A stretch of DNA of 5,431 nt, taken from NCBI GenBank assembly GCA_018666055.1, contig JABJAS010000157.1, positions 1 to 5,431 on the forward strand, written 5' to 3'. Below, piece after piece: positions 1 through 4,991 of this stretch. The notes beneath the pieces are model-generated. The model made no database searches, was not told where the DNA came from, and saw nothing but the letters and a program-made list of their open reading frames with translations. The DNA comes from Halieaceae bacterium (GTDB lineage Bacteria > Pseudomonadota > Gammaproteobacteria > Pseudomonadales > Halieaceae). The translations under genes were made by a program, and so were the position numbers. Each line of letters starts with the position of its first letter. Position 1 is the stretch's first letter.

Positions 1-447
1 CAGTGAGTCTGAGTGGCCGTGATAACACCCTTCAAACTTAATAATCTTGTCGCGGCCGGTAAATCCTCGAGCGAGTCGGATGGCACTCATGGTGGCCTCT
101 GTGCCTGAGCTGGTCATGCGGACTAACGCCATGCTGGGAACCAGACGACTGATGGTCTCTGCCAGTTCAATTTCGATTTCGGTAGGGCAGCCAAAGCTGA
201 GGCCACCTTGAGCGGCCTCGACCACCGCGTCGCGCACCCGGGGGTGATTATGGCCCATGATCATGGGGCCCCATGAGAGGACGTAGTCGATGTAACTGCG
301 TCCATCGGCATCGAAGAGGTAGGCACCATCGGCACGCTCCATGAAGCGAGGGGTTCCTCCAACCGCCTTGAAGGCGCGAACAGGCGAATTGACGCCTCCG
401 GGAATCGTCTTTTTAGCACGCTCAAAGAGCGCTTCAGATCGGCTCAT
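1..447 (-). CDS. hemL: Glutamate-1-semialdehyde 2,1-aminomutase, N-terminal part (cut by window edge)
   Basis: PLP-dependent enzyme of the cytoplasm that converts glutamate-1-semialdehyde to 5-aminolevulinate, the last step of the C5 route into tetrapyrroles. The reverse strand reads without a stop from ATG at 447 to position 1, giving the first 149 of an expected roughly 425 residues. The N-terminus [20 protein letters not shown] is the standard family start, followed by NSPVRAF (20-26), [12 protein letters not shown] (58-69), SFGCPTEIE (84-92), the PLP-phosphate loop SSGTEA (113-118) and CYHGHSD (141-147). The PLP lysine lies beyond the window. Cys87 stands where many homologues have Ala (GAPT); I regard this as a neutral variant. 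The ribosome site is weak (AGAGAG, about 10 bases ahead). It lies 69 bases downstream of the hemJ-type gene on the same strand, so the two haem genes may be co-transcribed. Family assignment is very secure. Confidence 0.97.
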   Translation of the reverse strand, partial: MSRSEALFERAKKTIPGGVNSPVRAFKAVGGTPRFMERADGAYLFDADGRSYIDYVLSWGPMIMGHNHPRVRDAVVEAAQGGLSFGCPTEIEIELAETISRLVPSMALVRMTSSGTEATMSAIRLARGFTGRDKIIKFEGCYHGHSDSL

Positions 448-496
448 GACACTCTGACTCTCTAATAATAGGACCTAATTATCGCAGGCGAACACG

Positions 497-511
497 ATGG
501 GTGCACCCCAT
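497..511. repeat. Palindrome / short hairpin between hemJ and hemL
   Basis: A perfect 10-bp palindrome GGGTGCACCC (499-508) extends to ATGGG / CCCAT arms with one extra C (509). It begins six bases past the hemJ stop codon. As RNA it would give a short stem with a TGCA loop. No run of T follows on the reverse strand, so it does not look like a complete intrinsic terminator. It could be an operator, an attenuating or RNA-stabilising hairpin, or chance. Confidence 0.4.
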
Positions 512-516
512 GCGCT

Positions 517-945
517 TCACGCGCCCGCGGTGGGCCTGAGATAAACCAATAGGATAATCAAAAATAAGAAAAGGACGGGCACCTCATTAAAAACGCGATA
601 AAACACGTGGGTCTTATTGTCGTCACCCCGACACACTCTGCCCACATAAATCCCGGTTTGGAGATGGTAGGCAATTAAGCATGCCACGCCGGTCAGTTTC
701 GCGATCATCCAGCCACTGGTCAGGTAATACTCCCATTGAAAAGACAGGCGCCATAGACCCATCGCGACCGCGAGGAACATAAAGGGCGTCACAAAGCGAT
801 ACAGCTTGCGTGCCATGACGGCGAGTACTGCCTTGGTGTCTGGTGCTGGGCTTTGCGCGTAGTAAACCAAAATACGGGGTAAATAAAAGAGTCCTGCAAA
901 CCAACAGACCACAAAAATGACATGAAATCCTTGTATCCAGAGCAT
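517..945 (-). CDS. hemJ: HemJ-type protoporphyrinogen IX oxidase (UPF0093/COG1981 membrane protein)
   Basis: Small inner-membrane protein that oxidises protoporphyrinogen IX to protoporphyrin IX, the penultimate step of haem synthesis in bacteria lacking HemG or HemY. The 142 residues match the family's usual length. Four hydrophobic segments are visible at about 6-26, 52-68, 79-97 and 121-137. Family hallmarks are the N-terminal FHVIFVVCWFAGLFYLPR (7-24), with the conserved His at residue 8; WMIAKLTGVACLIAYH (79-94), with the conserved Lys at 83; and FNEVPVLFLF (119-128). His8 and Lys83 correspond to residues known to be essential in characterised HemJ. The start is ATG at 945, preceded by a good Shine-Dalgarno AAGGA (957-953) at 7 bases; the stop is TGA at 519-517. 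It is divergent from argC and upstream of hemL. The family also carries older names such as CopD family or TIGR00701; hemJ is the best call. Confidence 0.92.
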   Translation of the reverse strand: MLWIQGFHVIFVVCWFAGLFYLPRILVYYAQSPAPDTKAVLAVMARKLYRFVTPFMFLAVAMGLWRLSFQWEYYLTSGWMIAKLTGVACLIAYHLQTGIYVGRVCRGDDNKTHVFYRVFNEVPVLFLFLIILLVYLRPTAGA

Positions 946-952
946 GGCAGTG

Positions 953-957
953 TCCTT
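953..957 (-). promoter_or_regulatory. Ribosome binding site of hemJ
   Basis: Reverse-strand AAGGA, seven bases ahead of the ATG at 945, within a longer AAAAGGAC. It supports the chosen start. Confidence 0.75.
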
Positions 958-984
958 TTGCGCCTTTGGTAAAAAGCCCGCTCG

Positions 985-1011
985 GTCATGACACCGCGCG
1001 ATTGATCATGA
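985..1011. promoter_or_regulatory. Paired TCATGA palindromes in the hemJ/argC divergent region
   Basis: TCATGA occurs at 986-991, inside the perfect 8-bp palindrome GTCATGAC (985-992), and again at 1006-1011, exactly 20 bases later, about two helical turns. They sit in the only stretch from which both hemJ and argC could be transcribed. I could not place a convincing sigma-70 promoter or a recognised ArgR box here, so this is only a candidate operator and the regulator is unknown. Confidence 0.3.
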
Positions 1012-1040
1012 GACAGTATGTGCCCCGCAACACTAACAGA

Positions 1041-1046
1041 AGCAGG
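1041..1046 (+). promoter_or_regulatory. Ribosome binding site that decides the argC start
   Basis: AGCAGG ends seven bases before the ATG at 1054. The in-frame ATG at 1018 has no purine-rich site at a proper distance, so this favours the downstream start. Confidence 0.6.
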
Positions 1047-1053
1047 CGTAAAA

Positions 1054-2085
1054 ATGATCAGGGTCGGAGTGGTCGGCGCGACGGGTTACACAGGCATAGA
1101 ATTGGTGCGATTGCTACTGCAGCACTCTGGCGTCACGATTGATGTGGTGACCTCCAGAGGCGAGGCTGGACGTCGGCTCGATAATTTATTCCCGAGCTTA
1201 TTGGGGTTTTCTGATCTCTGCTTTACCGATCCTGCTGACGCAGATTACACCACCTGCGATGTGGTGTTTTTTGCCACCCCCCACAATGTCGCGATGCGAG
1301 AAGTGCCGGCACTGATCAATCAGGGGATTCGGGTGGTAGACCTATCGGCCGATTTTAGACTGACCGATGTGGCTTTGTGGGAGCGCTGGTATGGCGAATC
1401 CCATGCGGCGCCCGAGCTCTGTACCCAGGCGGTTTATGGGCTGCCTGAGACCCACCGAGAGGCGATCAAAACCGCCCGCCTGGTGGCGTGTCCAGGGTGT
1501 TACCCCACCGCGGTGCAGCTAGGATTTTTGCCTCTATTGAAGGCGGGTATTGTGGATACTGGGAGCTTGGTTGCCTCCTGTGGATCTGGCACCAGTGGTG
1601 CAGGTCGGCAGGCCAAGCTGGGGAGCTTATTGACAGAAGCCGGGGAGAGTTTGAGCGCATACGGTGTCTCGGGGCATCGTCACCTGCCCGAAATGGAGCA
1701 GGGACTATCGGGGATGAGCCAACAACCGGTGAGTCTCACTTTTGTGCCGCATCTAGTGCCAATGAGTCGAGGCATTCACGCGACGCTATTTGCTCGATTG
1801 ACCAACGAGGTCAGCGATTTACAAGGATTGTTTGAGCAATGCTTTGCGACGGAGCCCTCTGTGGTGGTACTGCCCGCTGGTGAGCATCCGGCAACGCGCA
1901 ATGTTCGCGGGGCCAATATCTGCCAACTCGCGGTCGTTCAGCCTCAGGGTCGGGATACCGTGGTGGTGCTATCGGCCATCGACAATCTGGTGAAAGGGGC
2001 TGCCGGTCAAGCGGTGCAGGCGATGAACTTAATGCTGGATCTGCCAGAATCAGCCGGACTCGAGGGCATCGCGTTAACGCCTTAG
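1054..2085 (+). CDS. argC: N-acetyl-gamma-glutamyl-phosphate reductase
   Basis: Cytoplasmic NADPH-dependent enzyme that reduces N-acetylglutamyl-5-phosphate to N-acetylglutamate semialdehyde, the third step of arginine synthesis. The 343 residues fit the usual type-1 ArgC length. The N-terminal Rossmann domain opens with [14 protein letters not shown] (1-14; Gly8, Gly11, Gly14). DLSADFRL is at 96-103 and the active-site Cys149 is in [21 protein letters not shown] is at 178-188, GHRHLPE (207-213) holds the probable catalytic His, and the C-terminus has [17 protein letters not shown] (311-327). I chose ATG 1054 over in-frame ATG 1018 because family members start M-I-x-V-G and a ribosome site precedes it; the longer form would add 12 residues. 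The segment before SGTSGAG reads VASCGSG, where pseudomonad enzymes (from memory) have ADCKSG, a small departure unlikely to abolish activity. It is the first gene of a plus-strand series and lies 20 bases ahead of the DUF6776 gene. Confidence 0.96.
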   Translation: MIRVGVVGATGYTGIELVRLLLQHSGVTIDVVTSRGEAGRRLDNLFPSLLGFSDLCFTDPADADYTTCDVVFFATPHNVAMREVPALINQGIRVVDLSADFRLTDVALWERWYGESHAAPELCTQAVYGLPETHREAIKTARLVACPGCYPTAVQLGFLPLLKAGIVDTGSLVASCGSGTSGAGRQAKLGSLLTEAGESLSAYGVSGHRHLPEMEQGLSGMSQQPVSLTFVPHLVPMSRGIHATLFARLTNEVSDLQGLFEQCFATEPSVVVLPAGEHPATRNVRGANICQLAVVQPQGRDTVVVLSAIDNLVKGAAGQAVQAMNLMLDLPESAGLEGIALTP

Positions 2086-2092
2086 GGTATGC

Positions 2093-2098
2093 TAGGAA
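2093..2098 (+). promoter_or_regulatory. Ribosome binding site of the DUF6776 gene
   Basis: TAGGAA lies seven bases before the ATG at 2106, within the 20-base gap after argC, and supports that start. Confidence 0.6.
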
Positions 2099-2105
2099 TC
2101 GTGGC

Positions 2106-2807
2106 ATGAAAGATCAACACCATCGCACTATCGTGAAGCGGGAGCATCCCTATGCAGGTCGTCGTCGACTGCTGATGCTATTGCTGATTATCAGTGTGGT
2201 GGGAGCGATCGGGTTCTGGGCGGGGCAGCGCGGCGTTGTGCCGGCGCCGGTGCTCAATGACGGCACCATTGCATTGCGTGATCAAATTAACCAATTGACG
2301 CTGCAATCAGAGGCCGATCAGCAAACACTTGATGAACTCCGTGAGTATCTTGCTGATCAAGCCGCAGAATTGGTTGAGCTCAGACAAACGCTGGTGTTTT
2401 ATCGCGACGTAGTGGCACCAGAAGAGGGCGAAACTGCGATTATCTTGCGCCAACCCTCTGTGCAGGCCTCAACCGAACCCCGGCAGTGGCAGTTACACAC
2501 CGTCGTCCATCGTGGAGAGGGAAAAGACCGTCAATACCGGGGTGAATTGCGCCTGACAATGGAGGGAAAACTCGACGGCGTGCCCCATACACTGGAACTG
2601 TTCACAGTTGACAGTGGCACTAAAACTGGTGTATTCCCTCTAAGATTCCGGTACTTACAAAACATTCAGGCAGTCATTTCTCTCCCTGATGCGTTTGTGC
2701 CTGAGACGATTGAGTCGGTCGTAACGCTCACTAAGCCGGTGAAAGATACCGTCCGGCGGAGCGATCCTTGGGACAGCCTAGCGGCTGCCAAGCACGCCGC
2801 TCAGTAA
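2106..2807 (+). CDS. DUF6776-like single-pass membrane coiled-coil protein of unknown function
   Basis: Predicted 233-residue inner-membrane protein with no known function. A basic N-terminal tail (1-21, with RRR at 19-21) precedes one hydrophobic helix at about 22-38 (LLMLLLIISVVGAIGFWAG). A heptad-like, Gln/Glu/Leu-rich coiled-coil follows at about 53-100, then a C-terminal domain at about 108-215 that looks beta-rich. By the positive-inside rule, the tail is cytoplasmic and everything after the helix periplasmic. The C-terminal segments RQWQLHTVVHRG (126-137), YRGELRLTMEG (144-154) and FPLRFRYLQNIQ (177-188) resemble proteins found between argC and a bactofilin gene in other gammaproteobacteria; I recall the family as DUF6776 but cannot check. 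Tight spacing (20 bases after argC, 34 before bactofilin) implies co-transcription. It may be an envelope structural factor or a bactofilin partner; this is inference from position and architecture only. Confidence 0.8.
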   Translation: MKDQHHRTIVKREHPYAGRRRLLMLLLIISVVGAIGFWAGQRGVVPAPVLNDGTIALRDQINQLTLQSEADQQTLDELREYLADQAAELVELRQTLVFYRDVVAPEEGETAIILRQPSVQASTEPRQWQLHTVVHRGEGKDRQYRGELRLTMEGKLDGVPHTLELFTVDSGTKTGVFPLRFRYLQNIQAVISLPDAFVPETIESVVTLTKPVKDTVRRSDPWDSLAAAKHAAQ

Positions 2808-2828
2808 TGAACGACCGTGAACAAGAAT

Positions 2829-2834
2829 GAGGAG
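2829..2834 (+). promoter_or_regulatory. Ribosome binding site that decides the bactofilin start
   Basis: GAGGAG, a strong Shine-Dalgarno, ends seven bases before the ATG at 2842. It overlaps the alternative ATG at 2827, which therefore cannot use it and has no comparable site of its own. Confidence 0.75.
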
Positions 2835-2841
2835 TGGCACC

Positions 2842-3270
2842 ATGCGCAATCGAAGAGAATCAGCGTCAACCGGTGGGTCAGCGGGCGGTACGACCTTAAT
2901 TTCGTCGGGTACCACTGTAAAGGGTGATATTACTTTCACCGGGCAATTGGATGTTGAAGGGTCAGTGGTGGGCTCCATACAGGCTGACACCAAAGACGCG
3001 GTATTGCGCGTTGTCGCGGGTGGTAAGGTCTCGGGCGAAATCAAAGTTCCCCACGCAACGATCAACGGTAATGTGGAGGGCGATATCCATACCAGTGAGC
3101 GATTAGAGTTGGCTGAGAAGGCCGTGATCGACGGGGACGTCTACTATAATTTGATCGAGATGTCGGTCGGCGCCAAGGTCAATGGTGGTTTGCGCCATAC
3201 GAGCTCAGTGGCTGACGACTTGGCGGCCAAACGCGAAGCGAGAGTGGCAGACACGGTACCGGTCAGCTGA
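2842..3270 (+). CDS. Bactofilin (polymer-forming cytoskeletal protein, DUF583)
   Basis: A 142-residue bactofilin, a cytoplasmic protein that polymerises without nucleotide into filaments or membrane-associated scaffolds, often positioning cell-wall enzymes. The core (about 17-118) shows the short repeating beta-helix pattern: TLISSGTTVKGDITFTGQLD (18-37), VEGSVVGSI (38-46), GGKVSGEIKVPHATINGNVEGD split across rungs (60-81), then LELAEKAVIDGDV (88-100) and IEMSVGAKVNGGL (105-117). Flexible tails flank it: a basic, Ser/Gly-rich N-terminus (MRNRRESAST) and a charged C-terminus. The N-tail lacks the short hydrophobic membrane-binding peptide described for some bactofilins such as Caulobacter BacA. 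ATG 2842 is preferred over 2827 because of its GAGGAG site. It lies 34 bases after the DUF6776 gene, which may supply a membrane anchor (inference). Confidence 0.93.
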   Translation: MRNRRESASTGGSAGGTTLISSGTTVKGDITFTGQLDVEGSVVGSIQADTKDAVLRVVAGGKVSGEIKVPHATINGNVEGDIHTSERLELAEKAVIDGDVYYNLIEMSVGAKVNGGLRHTSSVADDLAAKREARVADTVPVS

Positions 3271-3292
3271 CTGTATTCCGTTGGCTATGGCG

Positions 3293-3305
3293 CCCACGCA
3301 GTGGG
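3293..3305 (+). other. Short hairpin after the bactofilin gene
   Basis: CCCAC (3293-3297), loop GCA, GTGGG (3301-3305) make a perfect 5-bp stem 22 bases after the bactofilin stop. The following bases (GTTGCTTCG) are not a T run, so termination here is doubtful. It could weaken read-through into erpA or protect the upstream mRNA. Confidence 0.25.
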
Positions 3306-3352
3306 GTTGCTTCGCACAAAAATCCGGTACACTAAGCGGACACCGCAACCCC
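3303..3352. repeat. 8-bp inverted repeat flanking the candidate erpA promoter
   Basis: GGGGTTGC (3303-3310) and its exact reverse complement GCAACCCC (3345-3352) are 34 bases apart. The left arm overlaps the proposed -35 and the right arm lies just past the proposed start site and inside the IscR-like sequence. Confidence 0.5.
3307..3333 (+). promoter_or_regulatory. Weak candidate sigma-70 promoter for erpA
   Basis: TTGCTT (3307-3312) as a -35 and TACACT (3328-3333) as a -10, with a short 15-base spacer, would start transcription near 3340, about 45 bases before the erpA ATG. The hexamers are imperfect and the spacing is suboptimal, so this is tentative. The 113-base gap before erpA, against 20 and 34 bases for the genes before it, makes a separate promoter plausible. 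Confidence 0.3.
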
Positions 3353-3370
3353 TGTGCCAATCGGTTGGTG
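3345..3370 (+). promoter_or_regulatory. Possible IscR type-2-like site in the erpA leader
   Basis: The left half AACCCCTGTG (3347-3356) fits the left half of the E. coli IscR type-2 consensus as I recall it (ARCCCYTSNG), and the right side GGTT (3363-3366) fits part of the other half. The centre (CCAAT instead of TTTG-like) and the outer ends do not fit. erpA is a known IscR target in E. coli, which is why the match is worth recording. The same bases also form CAACC/GGTTG arms (3346-3350, 3363-3367), so an RNA hairpin is an alternative reading. Confidence 0.25.
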
Positions 3371-3383
3371 CGAGAGAATCACG

Positions 3384-3737
3384 ATGACAGTAGTTGAAGC
3401 TTTTGATCCTAATGAAATCCGCCTAACGGATAATGCGGCGAGCAAAGTGCGCGCGCTGGTGGAGGACGAGGGCAATCCCAGTTTAAAGCTAAGGGTTTAT
3501 ATTACCGGCGGAGGTTGCTCCGGATTCCAATACGGCTTTTCCTTCGATGAGGCAGTGAGCGAAGACGACATGGTCGTAGAGCGCAACGGTGCAACGGCGT
3601 TGATCGACGCGATGAGTTACCAATATCTGGTGGGCAGCGAGCTCGATTATTCTGAAGGTCTCGAAGGGTCCCGTTTCGTAGTCAATAATCCGAATGCCAC
3701 CACCACCTGTGGCTGCGGGGCATCTTTCTCAATTTAA
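3384..3737 (+). CDS. erpA: A-type iron-sulfur cluster carrier/insertion protein
   Basis: Cytoplasmic carrier that receives Fe-S clusters from the assembly scaffold and passes them to apo-enzymes, including those of isoprenoid synthesis and respiration. The 117 residues match ErpA length. The three conserved cluster-ligand cysteines are present: Cys45 in [12 protein letters not shown] (41-52), and Cys109 and Cys111 in [13 protein letters not shown] (105-117). The segments [12 protein letters not shown] (29-40) and [18 protein letters not shown] (88-105) are close to pseudomonad and enteric ErpA rather than IscA or SufA. Start ATG 3384 gives the typical acidic N-terminus and has a weak GAGAGA site (3372-3377). 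An in-frame GTG at 3354 would add ten residues, has no ribosome site and would use leader sequence, so I reject it. It is last in the argC series and convergent with anmK. Confidence 0.96.
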   Translation: MTVVEAFDPNEIRLTDNAASKVRALVEDEGNPSLKLRVYITGGGCSGFQYGFSFDEAVSEDDMVVERNGATALIDAMSYQYLVGSELDYSEGLEGSRFVVNNPNATTTCGCGASFSI

Positions 3738-3782
3738 TCGCACCCTAGCTGATTGTTTTCACTGATCGTGGCCCTGTCACTG

Positions 3783-3851
3783 CGGCATCGCGCAATCGGC
3801 ATCAGTCAAGTCGATGATTCGTTGGTCAGGCTTGATGCCCGGCGCTGATGC
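3783..3851. repeat. Overlapping repeats in the erpA/anmK convergent spacer
   Basis: In the 156-base spacer, CGGCATC occurs directly at 3783-3789 and 3797-3803. GGCATCA (3798-3804) can pair with TGATGCC (3833-3839), and GCATCAG (3799-3805) alternatively with CTGATGC (3845-3851). A further GAGCG/CGCTC pair lies at 3865-3869 and 3880-3884. None is followed by a T run on either strand. The spacer must end transcripts from both sides, so these may act as bidirectional or factor-assisted terminators, but I see no classic intrinsic terminator. Confidence 0.3.
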
Positions 3852-3893
3852 TGACTTAGTCTGCGAGCGGCGTCCCTTGTCGCTCTGTGCTAG

Positions 3894-4991
3894 TCAGCGA
3901 CCGCTATAAATTCCGCCCAAAACGCGTTCAGCCGTTGCTCCCGTCACGGCAGGTACATTGCCGGGGATTCCCGTCAGTGTTTGCGCTGCTAACCAGGCAA
4001 AAGCGGCTGCTTCGACCCAACACGGCGGTATGCCAACCGCCTCAGTGGTGGTGACGATGGCGGGGCTGAGTCGTGCGCTAAGCCGCGCCATGAGGAAGGT
4101 GTTGTTTGCGCCGCCGCCACAAATACGAACCGCGTTAGGGGGGCTGGTTTCTAGCGCTTGTGCGATGCTCTCTACGGTCAGTTCTAATAAAGTCCGTTGG
4201 ATATCTGCAGATGCTTCACCGCCCGACAGATACGTGCGCAGCCACTCGAGGTTAAACGCCTCAGGCCCGGTGCTTTTTGGCGCGGCTCGCCCGAAGTAAG
4301 GCGTTTCAAGGAGACTCTCGAGGAGTTCCGGTAACACCGTTCCACTGGCTGCCCAAGCGCCTGCCTGGTCAAAGGCGGCATCTTGATGGGACGCGATCCA
4401 AGCGTCCATGAGAGTGTTGCCGGGGCCGGTGTCCCAGCCTGTCACCGAGCCCTCTGCCGATACCAGTGAGACATTAGCAATGCCGCCAATGTTCACAATG
4501 GCGGTGGCGACGCCGGGGGTGGCGAACTGTGCCCGGTGGAAGGCCGGCACAAGCGGCGCACCCTGACCACCCGCTGCGATATCGCGGCGCCGAAAATCAG
4601 CGACGACGGTAATTCCCGTTAGCTCCGCGAGCCGATTGGGGTCACCTACCTGCACGGTATAGGGTGTCTCGCCGTCGGGATAATGGCGGAGTGTTTGTCC
4701 GTGCTGGCCAATCGCGATGATGTCGGCTGGCGAGACCTGCGCTGTCAGGAGTAGTGAATGGACGGACTTGGCATAGGCATCGGCCAACACACTGTCCAAG
4801 GTGGCAGCGCGGTGAAGTTCGTTTTCTCCGGGTTGCCGAAAGGCCAAAATCTCCTGTCGTAGTGACGGTGCTAGCAATTGGTGGTCGCTGGCGATGACCT
4901 TAATCGTGTGACCGTCATGTGCAGTGAGTACGGCGTCGATACCATCTGCGCTGGTACCTGACATTAATCCGATAAAGAGCGACTCACTCAT
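3894..4991 (-). CDS. anmK: Anhydro-N-acetylmuramic acid kinase
   Basis: Cytoplasmic ATP-dependent kinase that opens the 1,6-anhydro ring of anhydroMurNAc, released during cell-wall turnover, and phosphorylates it to MurNAc-6-phosphate for reuse. The 365 residues match the family (about 360-370). Motifs in order: nucleotide-binding IGLMSGTSADGIDA (7-20), GQHGQTLRH (95-103), QVGDPNRLAE (114-123), ADFRRRDIAAGGQGAPL (131-147), NIGGIANVS (167-175), GWDTGPGNTLMDAW (185-198) with Asp187 probably the catalytic base, ICGGGANN (290-297) and VEAAAFAWLA (326-335). Cys324 in GIPPCWVEA stands where I expect Asp or Ala, an unusual but probably tolerated change. The ATG at 4991 overlaps the TGA of the upstream M23 gene by four bases (ATGA), and I see no Shine-Dalgarno before it, so translation is probably coupled to the peptidase. 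The pair makes a wall-turnover and recycling unit. Confidence 0.96.
   Translation of the reverse strand: MSESLFIGLMSGTSADGIDAVLTAHDGHTIKVIASDHQLLAPSLRQEILAFRQPGENELHRAATLDSVLADAYAKSVHSLLLTAQVSPADIIAIGQHGQTLRHYPDGETPYTVQVGDPNRLAELTGITVVADFRRRDIAAGGQGAPLVPAFHRAQFATPGVATAIVNIGGIANVSLVSAEGSVTGWDTGPGNTLMDAWIASHQDAAFDQAGAWAASGTVLPELLESLLETPYFGRAAPKSTGPEAFNLEWLRTYLSGGEASADIQRTLLELTVESIAQALETSPPNAVRICGGGANNTFLMARLSARLSPAIVTTTEAVGIPPCWVEAAAFAWLAAQTLTGIPGNVPAVTGATAERVLGGIYSGR

Noticed and set aside
465..493. Possible hemL promoter on the reverse strand with TATTAT (470-465) as -10
   Set aside because: The -10 is reasonable but no acceptable -35 is found at 16-17 bases (TTCGCC or GTTCGC only); the AT-rich patch alone is not enough to call it.
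623..904. 93-residue reverse-strand open frame inside hemJ
   Set aside because: It lies wholly within the hemJ gene in another frame and its translation shows no family features, while the hemJ frame has clear motifs and a ribosome site.
1018..1053. Upstream ATG extension of argC by 12 residues
   Set aside because: No ribosome site ahead of 1018; the family N-terminus begins at 1054, where a site is present.
985..1053. ArgR (arginine repressor) box upstream of argC
   Set aside because: I looked for the E. coli-type box and the pseudomonad TGTCGC-type motif; neither is present in convincing form.
1811..2107. 98-residue reverse-strand open frame opposite the argC 3' end
   Set aside because: It is antisense to conserved argC sequence; the Pro/Arg-rich translation is typical of a shadow frame.
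3958..4299. 113-residue plus-strand open frame opposite anmK
   Set aside because: It is antisense to the well-supported anmK frame, with composition expected from a shadow of a GC-rich gene and no recognisable domain.
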